This document shows, in pieces, positions 35,978 to 46,814 of a DNA stretch of 64,000 nt. Position numbers and translations under genes: made by a program. The stretch comes from Fasciolopsis buskii (lineage: Eukaryota > Platyhelminthes > Trematoda > Plagiorchiida > Fasciolidae). Below the pieces are notes generated by a model. It made no database searches, was not told where the DNA came from, and saw only the letters and a program-made list of their open reading frames with translations. Position 1 is the first letter of the stretch. Each line of letters begins with the position of its first letter. The stretch lies in assembly GCA_008360955.1 (NCBI GenBank), contig LUCM01002430.1, positions 807,489 through 871,488 on the forward strand. Reading direction: 5' to 3'.

Positions 35978-36155
35978 TGTAACTGTCTGCTGCGCAGAGA
36001 TAAATCGGTTTGTGATTCTTTTTGATGACAACCGTCCACGTGCTGGGAAGAGCAACGTACAACTTAGGTTCCCTTCACATTTGAGAGTAGCCTTAACAGG
36101 GAAACCGATGGATTTTATTCTGCCTTTTCCTAACAAGACAACTCACGCGTCAAAA
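35978..36155 (+). CDS. candidate exon of gene B
   Basis: An acceptor (TTCTCACCCAAATACTCTAG) ends at 35977, and a donor TCAAAA/GTGAAT stands at 36156. The phase is 2 to 0. The 59 codons look beta-rich and soluble: VTVCCAEINRFVILFDDNRP, then LRFPSHLRVALTGKPMDFIL. A 64-base intron separates it from the next exon, whose phase matches. Not recognised. Confidence 0.33.
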
Positions 36156-36219
36156 GTGAATGGTTCACTTGGTTTCTAGGACAGGGATCAGAAATGATTA
36201 TCTCTTGTCAACAGGTTAG

Positions 36220-36422
36220 ATGATATCCACGGAATTGAACCTTCTAACGTTAGATTCCGCACAGCTTCCTCAGTTCTGTGAAAAGTTTATTATAGATTTT
36301 CTGTTGTCTATTCCAAACGAAAGTACTTATGCGTATTGGGAACTTCTCGCCTTTTTGGGTTTACTTTCGGGTGATTTCGATCATTCCTTGTTGAAGATTT
36401 ATCCTAACAGATTAACATACAC
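36220..36422 (+). CDS. candidate exon of gene B
   Basis: It follows AG at 36218-36219 (TCTCTTGTCAACAGGTTAG) and is open in phase 0 for 67 codons to a GTAACA donor. The peptide is hydrophobic and helical (FCEKFIIDFLLSIPNESTYA, then WELLAFLGLLSGDF). It leaves phase 2, which the 36913 exon takes up. An in-frame TAG directly before the exon fixes the earliest start. Not recognised. Confidence 0.3.
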
Positions 36423-36912
36423 GTAACAATAGCCTAGTCAAAATGATCGTGAAATAGTAGATGGTGAGTCATACATTAATTCTCAAAATTTGCACGGCCA
36501 CTTATGTTCATACGGAAATTAAATTCCGCTGTCAACTATTCCGACGTCATTGGGACACGTGTACTTGCACCCGGATCACACTTTCTTCATAGAGCATAAA
36601 ATTTGATTGCATACCAACCTGCCGATATTTATTCAAGTCTTGGGTCACAGTAGAATTTCCTGCGGGGTAGTTCGAGGAATAGGGGTTACAGTAGCGGTAC
36701 GAATTCGATTCACTGGTCTTTTGTTGGCAAATGTGATGCACTGTGAATATTGTGCTTTGATGAGCTGACGCAGCTTATGAACATATTGATTGGAAAATTC
36801 CGAATTGCTTTCTTTGACTAAAACTCTAGGCAATTTACGTTTTGGTTAAACGATTTTGTAGGCTTGCCTTTTTCGTCCACACAAATGATCGACATGTATC
36901 AAACGTTTTCAG

Positions 36913-37018
36913 CCGGGCCAGGAACGTGATTTTGTTGGCCGTCGCTGATAGTTGCACCTGCAAAACCGTGACCAACTTTGGTCACTGGGAATTCGCAGTG
37001 AATTGCCGAAGGCAGGAG
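36913..37018 (+). CDS. candidate exon of gene B
   Basis: Acceptor ATCAAACGTTTTCAG (ending 36912) and donor CAGGAG/GTAATT are both good. Of the three phases only phase 2 is open, giving RARNVILLAVADSCTCKTVT, then NFGHWEFAVNCRRQE. It ends in phase 0. Three cysteines occur in 35 residues. Minus frames over it are also open, as expected opposite coding sequence. Confidence 0.38.
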
Positions 37019-37757
37019 GTAATTTTCCCAAGCGCAATGAGTGAATTTTGTGAAGTACATGGTTAACTTTCTCAAGATCAATAAAAACAAAGGCAAAGAA
37101 ACCATGCAATTTCCGTGCATTTTCCGGTTACCAAACGCTACAGAAATGACATTGTCGTCCATAATTCTTTGATATTTATACTAATGTACGATAGTTGCAT
37201 GTGGATCAATGATGAAAGACTGCTTTGGGATCTCAGAGCAGAATCGTAGTAAAATATTTTCTCAAGGCGAACGCCCTCATCTAATAAGGTGATATCGAAA
37301 ATTCCATGGTAGCATTGCTTCTAGTTCACTTCAAGTGTTAGATTTTGGGATTAAATGAAGTAGGTTGATCGGCATCGAATACATTCAATATGTGCTAAAT
37401 ATGGGATTCCAGGTGTAAGTAAGCATCTCTTCAGCAAACATATGTGAAAGGAACGGGACTACTTTTTTCCGGTTTAACAAAATTCGGCATTACGACGCAG
37501 TTAAGCCAAACATATTGCATTCCAGTAATGCGAGCAAACAACGCTCGATGTGGTCTCGGAGATAGGCTGCGGTACAAATGTATTAGTTGTGTCCACGAAT
37601 AGGTTCGATTCCCGCCAAACTAAGAGGTCTTGTCGATGGGACCAATTTCTTATCTCCAAAAAATCTACCAAGCAATTCTGTCGGGAAGTTGCAGGTCCGG
37701 GCTAAAGACATTTGCCGCTGAACTTTTTAAATTTTCGTCAGATCACCTGTCTCTTAG

Positions 37758-37874
37758 TTATCGGTCCTGCTAAGAACTGATAAGCGGGCAACTATTAGCC
37801 CGTACTTTGAAATCGACGTCAACTTGAAGATCCAAGTTGAAATAGAGATTGCAATTCACAGAAAAACGCTTTAA
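37758..37874 (+). CDS. candidate last exon of gene B
   Basis: The acceptor CAGATCACCTGTCTCTTAG is strong. In phase 0, matching the 37018 donor, it encodes 38 codons to a TAA, including SPYFEIDVNLKIQVEIEIAI. This alternating charged and hydrophobic strand pattern is typical of beta-sheet. No polyadenylation signal was seen close by. The product is unknown. Confidence 0.35.
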   Translation, partial: LSVLLRTDKRATISPYFEIDVNLKIQVEIEIAIHRKTL

Positions 37875-38477
37875 CCAGGTCTTTCTATGCAGAAATACAC
37901 ACAAACAAAACAGTAATTGCTTTCAGTCAACCAATAACAAATTTCGGACCCAGATTCTTTAGAACGAGTGATATCCCTGACGACTACAGGAAATATCAAG
38001 CACCGTATTTGTCCAGAAAAATGCAGTATGTCTATATTAGGGATCAAATCACGCCTCTCTGAAGGTTTTTGATCTATTTCAAGGAGATATTTTCCAAGCA
38101 ATTCATTTTTTATTTGCCTAATTGAATTACAAAACCTATTACGGTTTCCTACTAGAATCAACACATGGAGGTAAATGTCTCCTGGCTTCATTTGCCCGTG
38201 ATTTTTGGACGCTGAAGACATGACTTCATCGGAAACTTTCTTAGTTTTTTCCGTGTTGGACACAAAATGAGCTAGAATAAGGGATATTTAAAATGACCGT
38301 TCAACGATAAATACTGTAAGTTTGAAAATTACGTTCAACGCAAAAGGTTTTAACAATCAGCACATTTTGTGCTCAGTATTAGTAGGATGTTTCGTAAGGT
38401 AATTTATTTGTTTGTTATAAAATACTGCAATCAGTATTCCGCGTTATTTAAAATTCATTTCAAGTTTTTTCGTTCAG
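37875..38477. other. no supported feature
   Basis: A 130-codon minus-strand frame (37871-38263) spans most of this stretch. It has charged, protein-like composition but no acceptor, donor or recognised motif, so I leave it uncalled. Confidence 0.35.
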
Positions 38478-38532
38478 CCAATATGCAACTAATTTACTTT
38501 TTTTGCCCGCATGCGAACTGTTCTACCAGTGG
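38478..38532 (+). CDS. candidate 55-base exon of gene D
   Basis: Acceptor TTTTTTCGTTCAG (ending 38477) and donor AGTGG/GTAAAG are both good. Phase 1 to 2 reads NMQLIYFFCPHANCSTS and would fit the Cys-rich 38996 exon. Phase 2 to 0 reads QYATNLLFLPACELFYQW. Which frame is used cannot be decided from this sequence alone. Confidence 0.3.
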
Positions 38533-38995
38533 GTAAAGTGCCCGAAATCATAGGTTAGTCGGGTACTCCAATGCAGCCAACTTCTTAGGATGTCTTCAGA
38601 AAATGTGAGACCTTGGGTTGCATAATAAATATTTGAATTGCATTTCCCCGGCAAGACAGAGACGTAAATGAATGTATTTTATGTAATGTCACTTGAACAT
38701 GCTCAGACGTAAAAAAAATTACCAAGTTTTGTACTGAGCCACGACTAAGATCTAAAGAATTGCCGACTTTGGTATTAGCCCCCTATTGGGTACTGATGTC
38801 ATTAGTATTTACCGAGCCCTACAAGGACAACTGTGCAAGCTCATTTTCCTATTTGTCTAAATTCTGCCGGGGCCTTTAAAGTGGATAAAGCAGGAGTTTG
38901 TCTGCTACAAATCCGACTGTCAAAACAGACAGATTTGTCATAACTTCACTAGGTTATTTGAAATAGGCTGACGTTACCAGTGTTTATTATTACAG

Positions 38996-39206
38996 GTGCT
39001 GTTACATTAAAGTGAGTAATGATTGTAACCCGCAGGTCGGATTCACAGCCGCTGTCTGTTTCTCCACGGTATCATTAGTCCCATTGCAATGTATTTTTCT
39101 CGGCATGGTATTCGCGCCGCACCGTGGGACTACTACTCCAAGGGAGCTGTTCTACGAACATGACACTGGACAAATTATGTACCACCTGGAACTGAGGAAA
39201 TTTTGA
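38996..39206 (+). CDS. candidate last exon of gene D
   Basis: Acceptor CAGTGTTTATTATTACAG ends at 38995. In phase 2 the frame is open for 69 codons to TGA. It begins CCYIKVSNDCNPQVGFTAAV and passes through a hydrophobic, possibly membrane-spanning stretch (VCFSTVSLVPLQCIFLGMVF) to a hydrophilic tail. ATTAAA lies 12 bases after the stop. A strong GTGAGT donor after 39011 offers an alternative 16-base microexon. Not recognised. Confidence 0.35.
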
Positions 39207-39217
39207 TTCTCGAACAA

Positions 39218-39223
39218 ATTAAA
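39218..39223 (+). other. candidate polyadenylation signal
   Basis: ATTAAA variant 12 bases beyond the TGA of the 38996 exon. A further AATAAA occurs about 115 bases later. Confidence 0.3.
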
Positions 39224-40562
39224 CATTGGCATTAGATGCATGGTGAGTTAGAAGCGAGTCCAAAGTTAATTCTAGCATAGTGATGAGTTTCGCGAAACAA
39301 GTAGACGAATACTTTGAAAGCTCTATCGTGAAGGAATAAATTTGAAGAGATCTACCAGGGGAAATAAGTTTGCTTGTTTATAGCATTCCCATAGGTGAAC
39401 AAAACTGCGCCGGTGTTTTGCTAGCAGAATCAGTTTCGGGCATTTTTCAGCTTATTTAAAGTTAGCGAAATCGAATAGAGCAAAGAATATTTCAATTCTA
39501 TACAACCGCCATTTTCCACATTTTTTAAAATTTAGTATTTCTGAGTTTTTGTTTACTCTGATGGTTTAGACCGAAGAAGAATTTGGATTGGCTTATGTCT
39601 AGAAATAACACCAGGGGAACTGGTGGTGTGGCAAGGACCATAATATTAGTTTCGTTGTCTACATGTTGGTGCTAGCCGATGACCTTACTGAAGTTCGCGG
39701 TACAATTGTTTCATTGATTATGCAGTCTACATGCCGGTCACTTAACCTCTTCAAAGATTCCTATCCAAATGCATATACTGCTGCCGCAGTCGAGTTTCAA
39801 CATGTCAGATGACATCACAGTATGAAGCGACGGAACAAGGTCACTCAACAAACCGGGCAAACTGTTACACTGAGACCGCATAACCAAGTCTCAGTCGGAT
39901 TAAGAATATTCACACTGAAAATAAAAATGGCACAACTTATTTTTCGAGGTCCTCATCAACTGCCGGAAATATTCTTGATTTGATGCGAATCACCAAGTTC
40001 TAAGAGTTGGCCTAGTGAAAATCTCCTTGATGCAAAATTAAAAACAACTTTCTGAAAGTTTTCCATCGAATTAATTTCATCACAGTAGACAGTCGTATGT
40101 TTTAATATTGCATTAAGTTCTTTCTCACCGTTTATGATCCATAGCGAATGTCCCGTTCGTCTGCTTGTACCTCTTTTAAGACTAAAACCACAACGGAGTA
40201 ATAGGTAAAATGAAAACCCCCTAGGTTTGGACTAGAAAATCAATCGTTCGCATAAAGCTATCCCTAAACCTTGATCTCAACAATATAGTAGGATTTTCTT
40301 CTTCCCCTTTCTTTTGCGTCCTTAGATCTTGTTCAATTTCCTCCTGCCGAATGAACGGTTAGACTAGGACTGTTGAGCAGTCAACGATTTGTGCAATAAA
40401 ACCTGGTTAAGTATTTGTACTATCCTTACTTTAAGAACTCACCGTGGGATGGTAGATCGTTCCCTCACGCACAAATCCTTCTAAAACGGAACTGCACTGA
40501 TCTTGATTTTGTACAATAGACCGGAGTATGTAGTGATTTTGTCTTTACTTGCGTGATCCCAG
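39224..40562. other. no feature seen
   Basis: AT-rich, with only short frames. No exon signals with open reading frames were recognised. Confidence 0.4.
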
Positions 40563-40658
40563 AGAACCTGGTTTGCCATACCATCAGTTAGTCAGTTGTA
40601 CATCGTTGTTCAAAAGAATTCACAAACCACTGGATGAAACTGCACTTATACTGACCAG
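40563..40658 (+). CDS. candidate exon of gene C
   Basis: A long pyrimidine tract ends GCGTGATCCCAG at 40562. The only open phase is 2: EPGLPYHQLVSCTSLFKRIH, then KPLDETALILT. Donor ACCAG/GTATAT gives a symmetric 96-base exon (phase 2-2). A second donor 14 bases on (CCAG/GTAAAT) is stronger but shifts the phase. The product is unknown. The next two candidate exons fit in phase and lead to a stop and AATAAA. Confidence 0.4.
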
Positions 40659-40700
40659 GTATATCTTTCCAGGTAAATTTCAGCCATTATTTGCATGCTG

Positions 40701-40745
40701 TTATATTTATATACGCATATATACATATGTATATATATTTATAAT
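40701..40745. repeat. TA-rich alternating repeat
   Basis: Alternating purine-pyrimidine run of ATAT/TATA units with CG and CA interruptions. It is partly self-complementary. Ordinary low-complexity DNA. Confidence 0.7.
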
Positions 40746-41449
40746 GATGCAAGTTGTAATTATTAGGCTCCTGTAATTTAACTGTTTCTCCCAACTCCGT
40801 GCATCACCATAGATAATTTTACCAATTTAATCGCGCAGTAAACTGGTAATTGGTTTTGAAAGAATTCAGAAACTTCACGGAACACCGTGTGCAATTTATC
40901 TTAAATTGGTTACTAGAATGTTGATTTGGTAACACCCTGCTGAAATGCCTGGCCATCATTATTTTCAAAGGGATGAGATGTTCGTAATCAGCACTGTTGA
41001 AAGCACGGCGAGACACAGATACTTGAAGATTCGTAATTGGTTTCACTCATCATGTTATTTGATAGTTATAAGAATTTGCGTCGACCAGTAGGCACTGGAA
41101 TCCGTCTGTCTCTCGGAGATATTTAAGGCTAAATTCGCTGGAGTTCGCTGAATTGTCTAAAATTTGAACATTGCCCTCTCTGGCACAGTATCTTGCGATC
41201 AGAGCCAATCTGTTACATCCTGCGGTAATTCTATTTATTGAGTAGTCCAGTGATGAATACAAGGTGAAATTAGTTGCTCATCCATTATGCTATTTGTTTT
41301 ACTGCTGGCTGCGCTCCCTCTCTCAATTGTCATAATATCCCGATCCGGCCAATCTTTCCCTGTCAAAATGGACAAGTGAAGTATGCCGACCGACTGCTGT
41401 TCAGACAAGAAAAGTGCGCAATGCAGTCTCCTTATTCGTGTGTTTCCAG

Positions 41450-41483
41450 CGAATCATGGCTTCATCGTAATCCATTATTAACA
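41450..41483 (+). CDS. candidate 34-base microexon of gene C
   Basis: Acceptor CTTATTCGTGTGTTTCCAG (ending 41449) and donor TAACA/GTAAGG are both strong. Only phase 2, as left by the 40658 donor, is open: ESWLHRNPLLT, ending in phase 0. The frame is also open further upstream (41274), so a longer exon is possible if another acceptor is used. Confidence 0.38.
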
Positions 41484-41844
41484 GTAAGGTTTACTACAAT
41501 CCGTAGCTAGCAAATCCTGAAAAAATGCTTACAGATGATTGATTCAAAAATGTTTTTTCTTGGTGGAAACCCAGAATAGTTTGCTCGGTATTTCCTCGAT
41601 CATCCAAGTTTTCTTTATTATTTACTGGAAGGAAACTTACAAAAACACTTCTTGAAATCGCCCCCACCAAAATATTACCCTAAATTTCTCAACTGGTGTG
41701 TTTTCACTAGTCACAAGGAATACCGTTGTCGAGCCTTTGAGCAGTTCTCAGACATATTAAAACTATTACTCTAAGTCTTGGTCATCTTGGTAGGTCAAAA
41801 CGATTTTCCATTTTTGGAATTAATTATCTCGTTTCCATATGCAG

Positions 41845-41877
41845 TTTGATCTCTGCCGCGCGGCTCATTTCACATAG
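41845..41877 (+). CDS. candidate last exon of gene C
   Basis: Acceptor CTCGTTTCCATATGCAG ends at 41844. In phase 0 it encodes FDLCRAAHFT followed by TAG, and AATAAA lies 30 bases downstream at a normal distance. The three exons give a coherent C-terminus of about 53 residues, with no recognised domain. Confidence 0.35.
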   Translation, partial: FDLCRAAHFT

Positions 41878-41906
41878 ATCAAACATAAAGTGTATTTTAT
41901 TACTGA

Positions 41907-41912
41907 AATAAA
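41907..41912 (+). other. candidate polyadenylation signal of gene C
   Basis: AATAAA 30 bases after the stop of the 41845 exon. Confidence 0.4.
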
Positions 41913-42343
41913 TTTCAGTTGCTGGCATAAAAACAAATACCTACGGGATTATTGTTGGGCATCTGGATTTAAAATATATAATTTTGCTAGGAAAAACATT
42001 AGCGACGATAGCAGTCAGTTCCATCGAAGACGAGTCATAAGCGTGGACAATAAAATGCTGGGAACTATTTGCGCAGGTTTTGATCGAAAGGAGCAAGCCC
42101 AATGAACTCTATGCCTTACTAAACGGTGTACGGACAATTGCGGACGATGAAATTGAGACTTTTACTGATACAGATTTACAAGAATTAACCAGGTCGGATG
42201 TGGTACCAAAGTGGCAGACAACAACTCTCCAGGTACCACCGAATCATGATCATATCTGAATACAATGAACTACAACAAAAGATTACAACATTATTGGTTA
42301 GGAGTTCCATTCTCTGACATTCTGTTTACTTCACCTCATCGTT

Positions 42344-42541
42344 CTAAGTTCGGACTTGATACTCAAGAAAAACGTCTTCCTTCATTGGTAATAACAACTG
42401 GCAGTCGTGCACGTTTTTAAAACAATTGGAAACGGCTTGTTGATCCGATGAACACTGAACTTTTTCCAGCAACGAATAAAAATGTTTGCTTGTCTGCTTC
42501 GTGTCGGATTTAATCAAGCATTCATTGAGTGTCAATAAGTT
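42344..42541 (-). CDS. candidate exon 2 of minus-strand gene F
   Basis: On the minus strand an acceptor (TTTTCACTATCAATCCGTAG) precedes 42541. The frame is open in phase 0 for 65 codons to TAG. It begins NLLTLNECLIKSDTKQTSKH and is helical and charged, for example FYSLLEKVQCSSDQQAVSNC. It joins the upstream exon through a 75-base intron. No polyadenylation signal was seen near the stop, so an unrecognised donor may end it earlier. No family assigned. Confidence 0.35.
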   Translation of the reverse strand, partial: NLLTLNECLIKSDTKQTSKHFYSLLEKVQCSSDQQAVSNCFKNVHDCQLLLPMKEDVFLEYQVRT

Positions 42542-42616
42542 CTACGGATTGATAGTGAAAACCCCAAACCATTTGTTGTATATATACTTTTCATAAATGT
42601 TTAAGTTTCATCCGAC

Positions 42617-42926
42617 CTCCAACATGTTGTGTAGTTGAACAACCATTGGTAGGGTAGTACTACAACGCACTTTGTCAAGTTTGCCCAGGAAATCGCCAGA
42701 TAATCTGTTGCTAGTTCGATTAGCTTGTACAAACAGGAATGGCTTCAGTGCAAATAAAACATTTGATCGTTTGCATGTCTTTAAGTTTGTCATCAAGTCG
42801 TCAAAGCACGTTACAAATGAAAACGTCTGGCGGGGATCATTATATCTTGGTGCGGAATAGAAAACGCAAATAACATTCGCAAACGAGCCATCGGTTGCCA
42901 ACAGGTGATAGAGAAGACTTTTCTTG
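42617..42926 (-). CDS. candidate exon 1 of minus-strand gene F
   Basis: Acceptor CATTTTGGTTCACCCGCAG precedes 42926 on the minus strand. The frame is open in phase 2 for 103 codons up to GGAG/GTCGGA, a weak donor. It reads as real protein: KKSLLYHLLATDGSFANVIC, then NDPRQTFSFVTCFDDLMTNL, and ends LPMVVQLHNMLE. The start vaguely recalls the last strand and helix of a kinesin motor (S-x-x-x-LL, then F near a conserved T). I do not rely on that. The plus strand here is also open (42672-42860). Confidence 0.38.
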
Positions 42927-44400
42927 CTGCGGGTGAACCAAAATGTTGACTATCGTGCTTGATTTGTATTTGTTAAAGTATGAAAATAATTGCCGCATGT
43001 GCATGCGAGAGAATGTGTAGACGGAAAGACCAATTTGTCATCCTCGGCAAAGATGATTTCCCGTAACTATGAGGAAAATTGAAGCATTATCACTTCAAAA
43101 TCTATTGTTTTCTTGTCAGGCATTAAAAATCAAATCATCTTCATCGACAAAATATGAATCTATCGACATCGAAAGACGGGCTTGTTGCAATGCACAGCAA
43201 ACCTGATGGATGGTAGTTTTTTCTCAGCATATGAATCCCTAAGGTGCAGGCTTGTCCTAGATACTTCTTATTTTATAGTTCATCATCATGAATATTCCAG
43301 TAATGACTTGCAAATTAACTATGTGCAACTGATCAAGAGAAATTTCCGAATTGATTCGTACAAAGAATAAAGTCTAGCTCGCGCTAAACATTTGTGTCAT
43401 TCTTTTCTAAATACAAGTCTTACGAAAGCAATGAACCACATTTTGCTTTTCTTTAACAAAAACGCATTGCTCCACTGTCACGGACCACAGCCCTTTGCTC
43501 ACCTCCTCATACTCACGGTCTCTCACGTTCTCCACGCACACTATCTACAACCAACTCTGAGTAAACAAAAAATTGGGGACATCATTAATATGGAAGAGGA
43601 CTTGACGATTAAGCTTTTGCGGGCTGGGCATAGTGAATTCCGCCGTAGACAAAGGTCTTCTCAAGTTGAGACATAGTATTTTCTTTATTCTAAAACTAAA
43701 ATATGCTTCTTTCTCAGATGCCTTTTTTAGTACATTGAAAGCTGATATGAAACTGTTTGAAATACTTGATCGATTAATTTAGTTTCTGCTAAACTAAAAG
43801 ATAAGTTATATTCCCCTGTAGAGATCATTTTGCTCCCAGTCTGCAGTACGAACGTCTAGTCACTGACATCAGCTTCTGCGGCTATTTGTTGGATGTGTTC
43901 TGTTAGGTGCGACTATTGCATTTGAAGTACGATGATTTTGACTTGCCTGATAGCGGAAATTTTTAATACCTCTTCGGGCTAATTATGTATTCCAAAACCG
44001 GAAGTGATTTGATGACTGATGGATCATTGACCGATTGTTTGTACGGTTTTGGATGCGCGTAGCTACGATCTGGTTCAACAAGTAGGATATGGTTGTATTC
44101 TGATCCCCTAGTTTGTGCAGGTTATCGAAGCGCTGCGATTAGCAAGATAAATGTTTCGTAGTGAAGGTTTCACGACTGTCCAGAAAAGCGTGCTTTTGAA
44201 ACAATTTGGTGCTTTGAAAATTCGATGGTACTGATCATCGCCAAACGTACTGCAGTGAATAGCTCATTTCAGTAGTTGGAATCAAATCTAGATATGTACC
44301 CTATGTTAAACCGGACTTCCCGAAATCTTATACAATCAGCATTATTTGTCTGTCTGCAACAAACGTTTACGCAAATACCTTTTTCATCCAAATTGACCAG
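42927..44400. other. no supported feature
   Basis: Plus-strand frames at 43182-43370 and 43392-43676 lack splice or start support. Nothing else was recognised. Confidence 0.4.
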
Positions 44401-44499
44401 TCTAGGGTTTATCCACACGTACGTCATTAACACGGATTTGTCGTTGTCTGGGGATGGGGCAGGGGTTGGGAGAGTGATTCCTCATCACATGTTTGGCAT
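44401..44499 (+). CDS. candidate exon of gene G
   Basis: Acceptor ACCTTTTTCATCCAAATTGACCAG ends at 44400. Donor GGCAT/GTAAGG is strong. Phase 2-2 encodes LGFIHTYVINTDLSLSGDGA, then GVGRVIPHHMFG, which is Gly-rich and protein-like. Further candidate exons of the same phase follow at 46101 and 48959. The product is unknown. Confidence 0.33.
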
Positions 44500-45540
44500 G
44501 TAAGGTTTAATTCACGCCAATGGAATACGGATCGTCAATTTTGGCCTATCGTTCGGGCAGTAAAAAAATTTTATCGTGATCTTTCTAATTAATCCACTCC
44601 ATTTGTTAGAATGAACTGTGTATGATGACAAATCTCTTATACCTCCGACGTGGTGTCCTGGAGGGGATGTACAAGAACCGATTTGAATATTCTTATCCCA
44701 AGCATGTGTGCAGTAAATTCCATTAATCAGACAGTCATAATAATAACACTATAACGATGTAAAGTAAAACTATGACGAAAGTACCGTGTCTCTCTCAATT
44801 TCACTACTAGTCTGGGAATTCAACACCCAATTGATCAGCTATTCCCTTCAAGCTCATTTTCCGCGGAGAACCATTCCCGGGTCTGCCGTTCTGTCTGCAA
44901 TGTTTTTTGCCTGGCACGATTCATTCCATGGCTGCCTCACGTGACGAATGTGTGAAACTGCCTATCTTGTACCCTGCACATAAGAAGGGATACTGCAAAA
45001 ATCTGGGAAGTGTAAAATATTATTTGACGAAAGGGTGAACTCAATTGCTGGTTATTAATTGTATATGCAATGTAAACTGATGGAAAAAATCATCACTGAA
45101 TGACTTTTTTACAGAGCTCTCTGTAAATACACAACTAGTCACTTTGTCAAAAGTTTGATCATCAATTTACGTCTACGTAATGGAGTGGATTTGGCATGCG
45201 GATTGACCTAATGAGTTTGATATAAGTCACACGAGAATGAAGGGAGAGTATACATGTCCATCAAGTCATCAGCTTCGAAAGATAGTGGTATATTAATCGA
45301 TTCAAATTAAGGATCCAAGAATACTGATTTGTTGCGTTTATGAGATAGAAATAGCCAAAAGCTGGTTATTTGTACCTGCATAAATCAAAAGCAGTTTCAA
45401 TTTGTCCGTTAAAAACGCGTGACTACAATGGACCATAGAAACGAATTCTCATTGATTGATAGCGCTATATTTCGGCGAATAGGTGCACTGAAGCACCGAC
45501 TTTGATCCAAACATTTCTATGGTTTTTCAAGGCCTAAAAA

Positions 45541-45965
45541 GTAATTTCACAGGTTTCAGCTCTGATCCAGCTATATCTTCTAATTCTATGGTCTGACCAT
45601 CGATGTCTCCGAAGCACTTCTTTAGTTTGGCGGGAACATCGGATGAGCAGAGACGAGGTGCAACGTCGTGTGTTGGGTGGAGACAGTCGTCCTTCGACTG
45701 AAATAGTCGTTTTACGTAGCCTTCGGTGGCTTGGACACGTATTAAGTGTCCCTGCCCATTGTCTGCTTCTTCGTATTCTCTTTGCACGTGCTTTACAAGG
45801 CTGGAGGAAGCGAAATGGCGGTCAGACTATGACTTACCATAGAGTTACGAAGAATTTAGATTCAATTTTGACCTCAGTTGGTGCTTCCCAAATTCCTTGT
45901 TGAGACTGAAGAAATAGGGGCTGCTTGGATACACTGATGGATGTGGCTAAGAACTGAAGTTATTA
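45541..45965 (+). pseudogene. RTE-type non-LTR retrotransposon, 3' RT tail remnant
   Basis: The frame from 45541 to 45903 carries the typical C-terminal block of flatworm RTE-like reverse transcriptases. It has a short region ending DHRCLRS, then EVQRRVLGGDSRP, and the hallmark LRWLGHVL. After that come ARALQGWRKRNGGQTMTYHR and the SVGASQIP block. The last conserved piece (CLDTLMDVAKN) is readable after in-frame stops to about 45965. The catalytic reverse-transcriptase core and endonuclease are missing, so this is a 5'-truncated, inactive copy. An AATAAA near 46014 may belong to its tail. Confidence 0.8.
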
Positions 45966-46100
45966 GGGCGACCTTACTGTAGAACTCCTCCTCCTTAAGT
46001 AAACACCGGGAGCAATAAAAGCGTCACAGAGTGTGTACGGAAAAAATAATATCAGTTAGCGTGTCTCTGCTTAATAATTTTCCTCCTTCCATTTTTGCAG

Positions 46101-46172
46101 TAACCACTTCCCACAAAATTTTATTTACATTTTGTTCCGCTGGCACCGTGCTTGTTTCCAAGCCCGTGCGAT
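46101..46172 (+). CDS. candidate exon of gene G
   Basis: A textbook acceptor (TTCCTCCTTCCATTTTTGCAG) ends at 46100 and a GTATGT donor follows GCGAT. Phase 2-2, matching its neighbours, reads NHFPQNFIYILFRWHRACFQ. Phase 1-1 is also open (TTSHKILFTFCSAGTVLVSK). The exon lies between two retroelement remnants, so it could instead be a chance acceptor. Confidence 0.28.
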
Positions 46173-46814
46173 GTATGTATATATATGGCAGTCTTGTCTG
46201 GGAAGCAGTAATGTGAACTGGCATTTGGCCTCAGAGAATGACAGTGAACTTATTCGAGTTTGAATTATCAAAAGGCGAGGAATATCGGACGGATGAATGA
46301 ACACAAAAGCGGACAAGGACAAACCTTCCAAGATCTTGAACAAATGTTCTTGCTTTTTAAGACGAATTTGTTCACGCATTTAATTTAGGAAATAAAATGA
46401 GTTAAAAATCCTATTGTTTTAAGGTCACCGGAGTTGCCTTTAATCCTCAAAAAATGATTCCTTGTTGGAGATGTTAATCAGTTAGTTTAAGCGCTGAACA
46501 GTGATGTCTTGTTCGTTCTTAACTGATAAATCAAAGTTACTAATTTTTATACACATAGCGTGAGTTGATTCATTAGTCACTAGTTGGGTGCCGAACCGAA
46601 TAGAAATCCGATTATCGAAACCTGAAAAATTGAAAGATATACGTAAGTGTGTGATAATTTTTCATCAGTTATGACATCCCAACCCGTAAAGTTTCCCCCC
46701 TCCACTAGGACCCTTGTATATATTCCGGATATTTCTGGCGCGCCCTTTGAGTGGCTGCGCTACAATTCTGTCATTTTCATTTAATTATATTCTCACCAGA
46801 TATTTGGTTCGATT

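Noticed and set aside
37560..37630. tRNA-like B box (GGTTCGATTCCC) suggesting a tRNA gene or SINE
   Set aside because: No matching A box or cloverleaf arms could be assembled, and the flanks do not match the SINE family.
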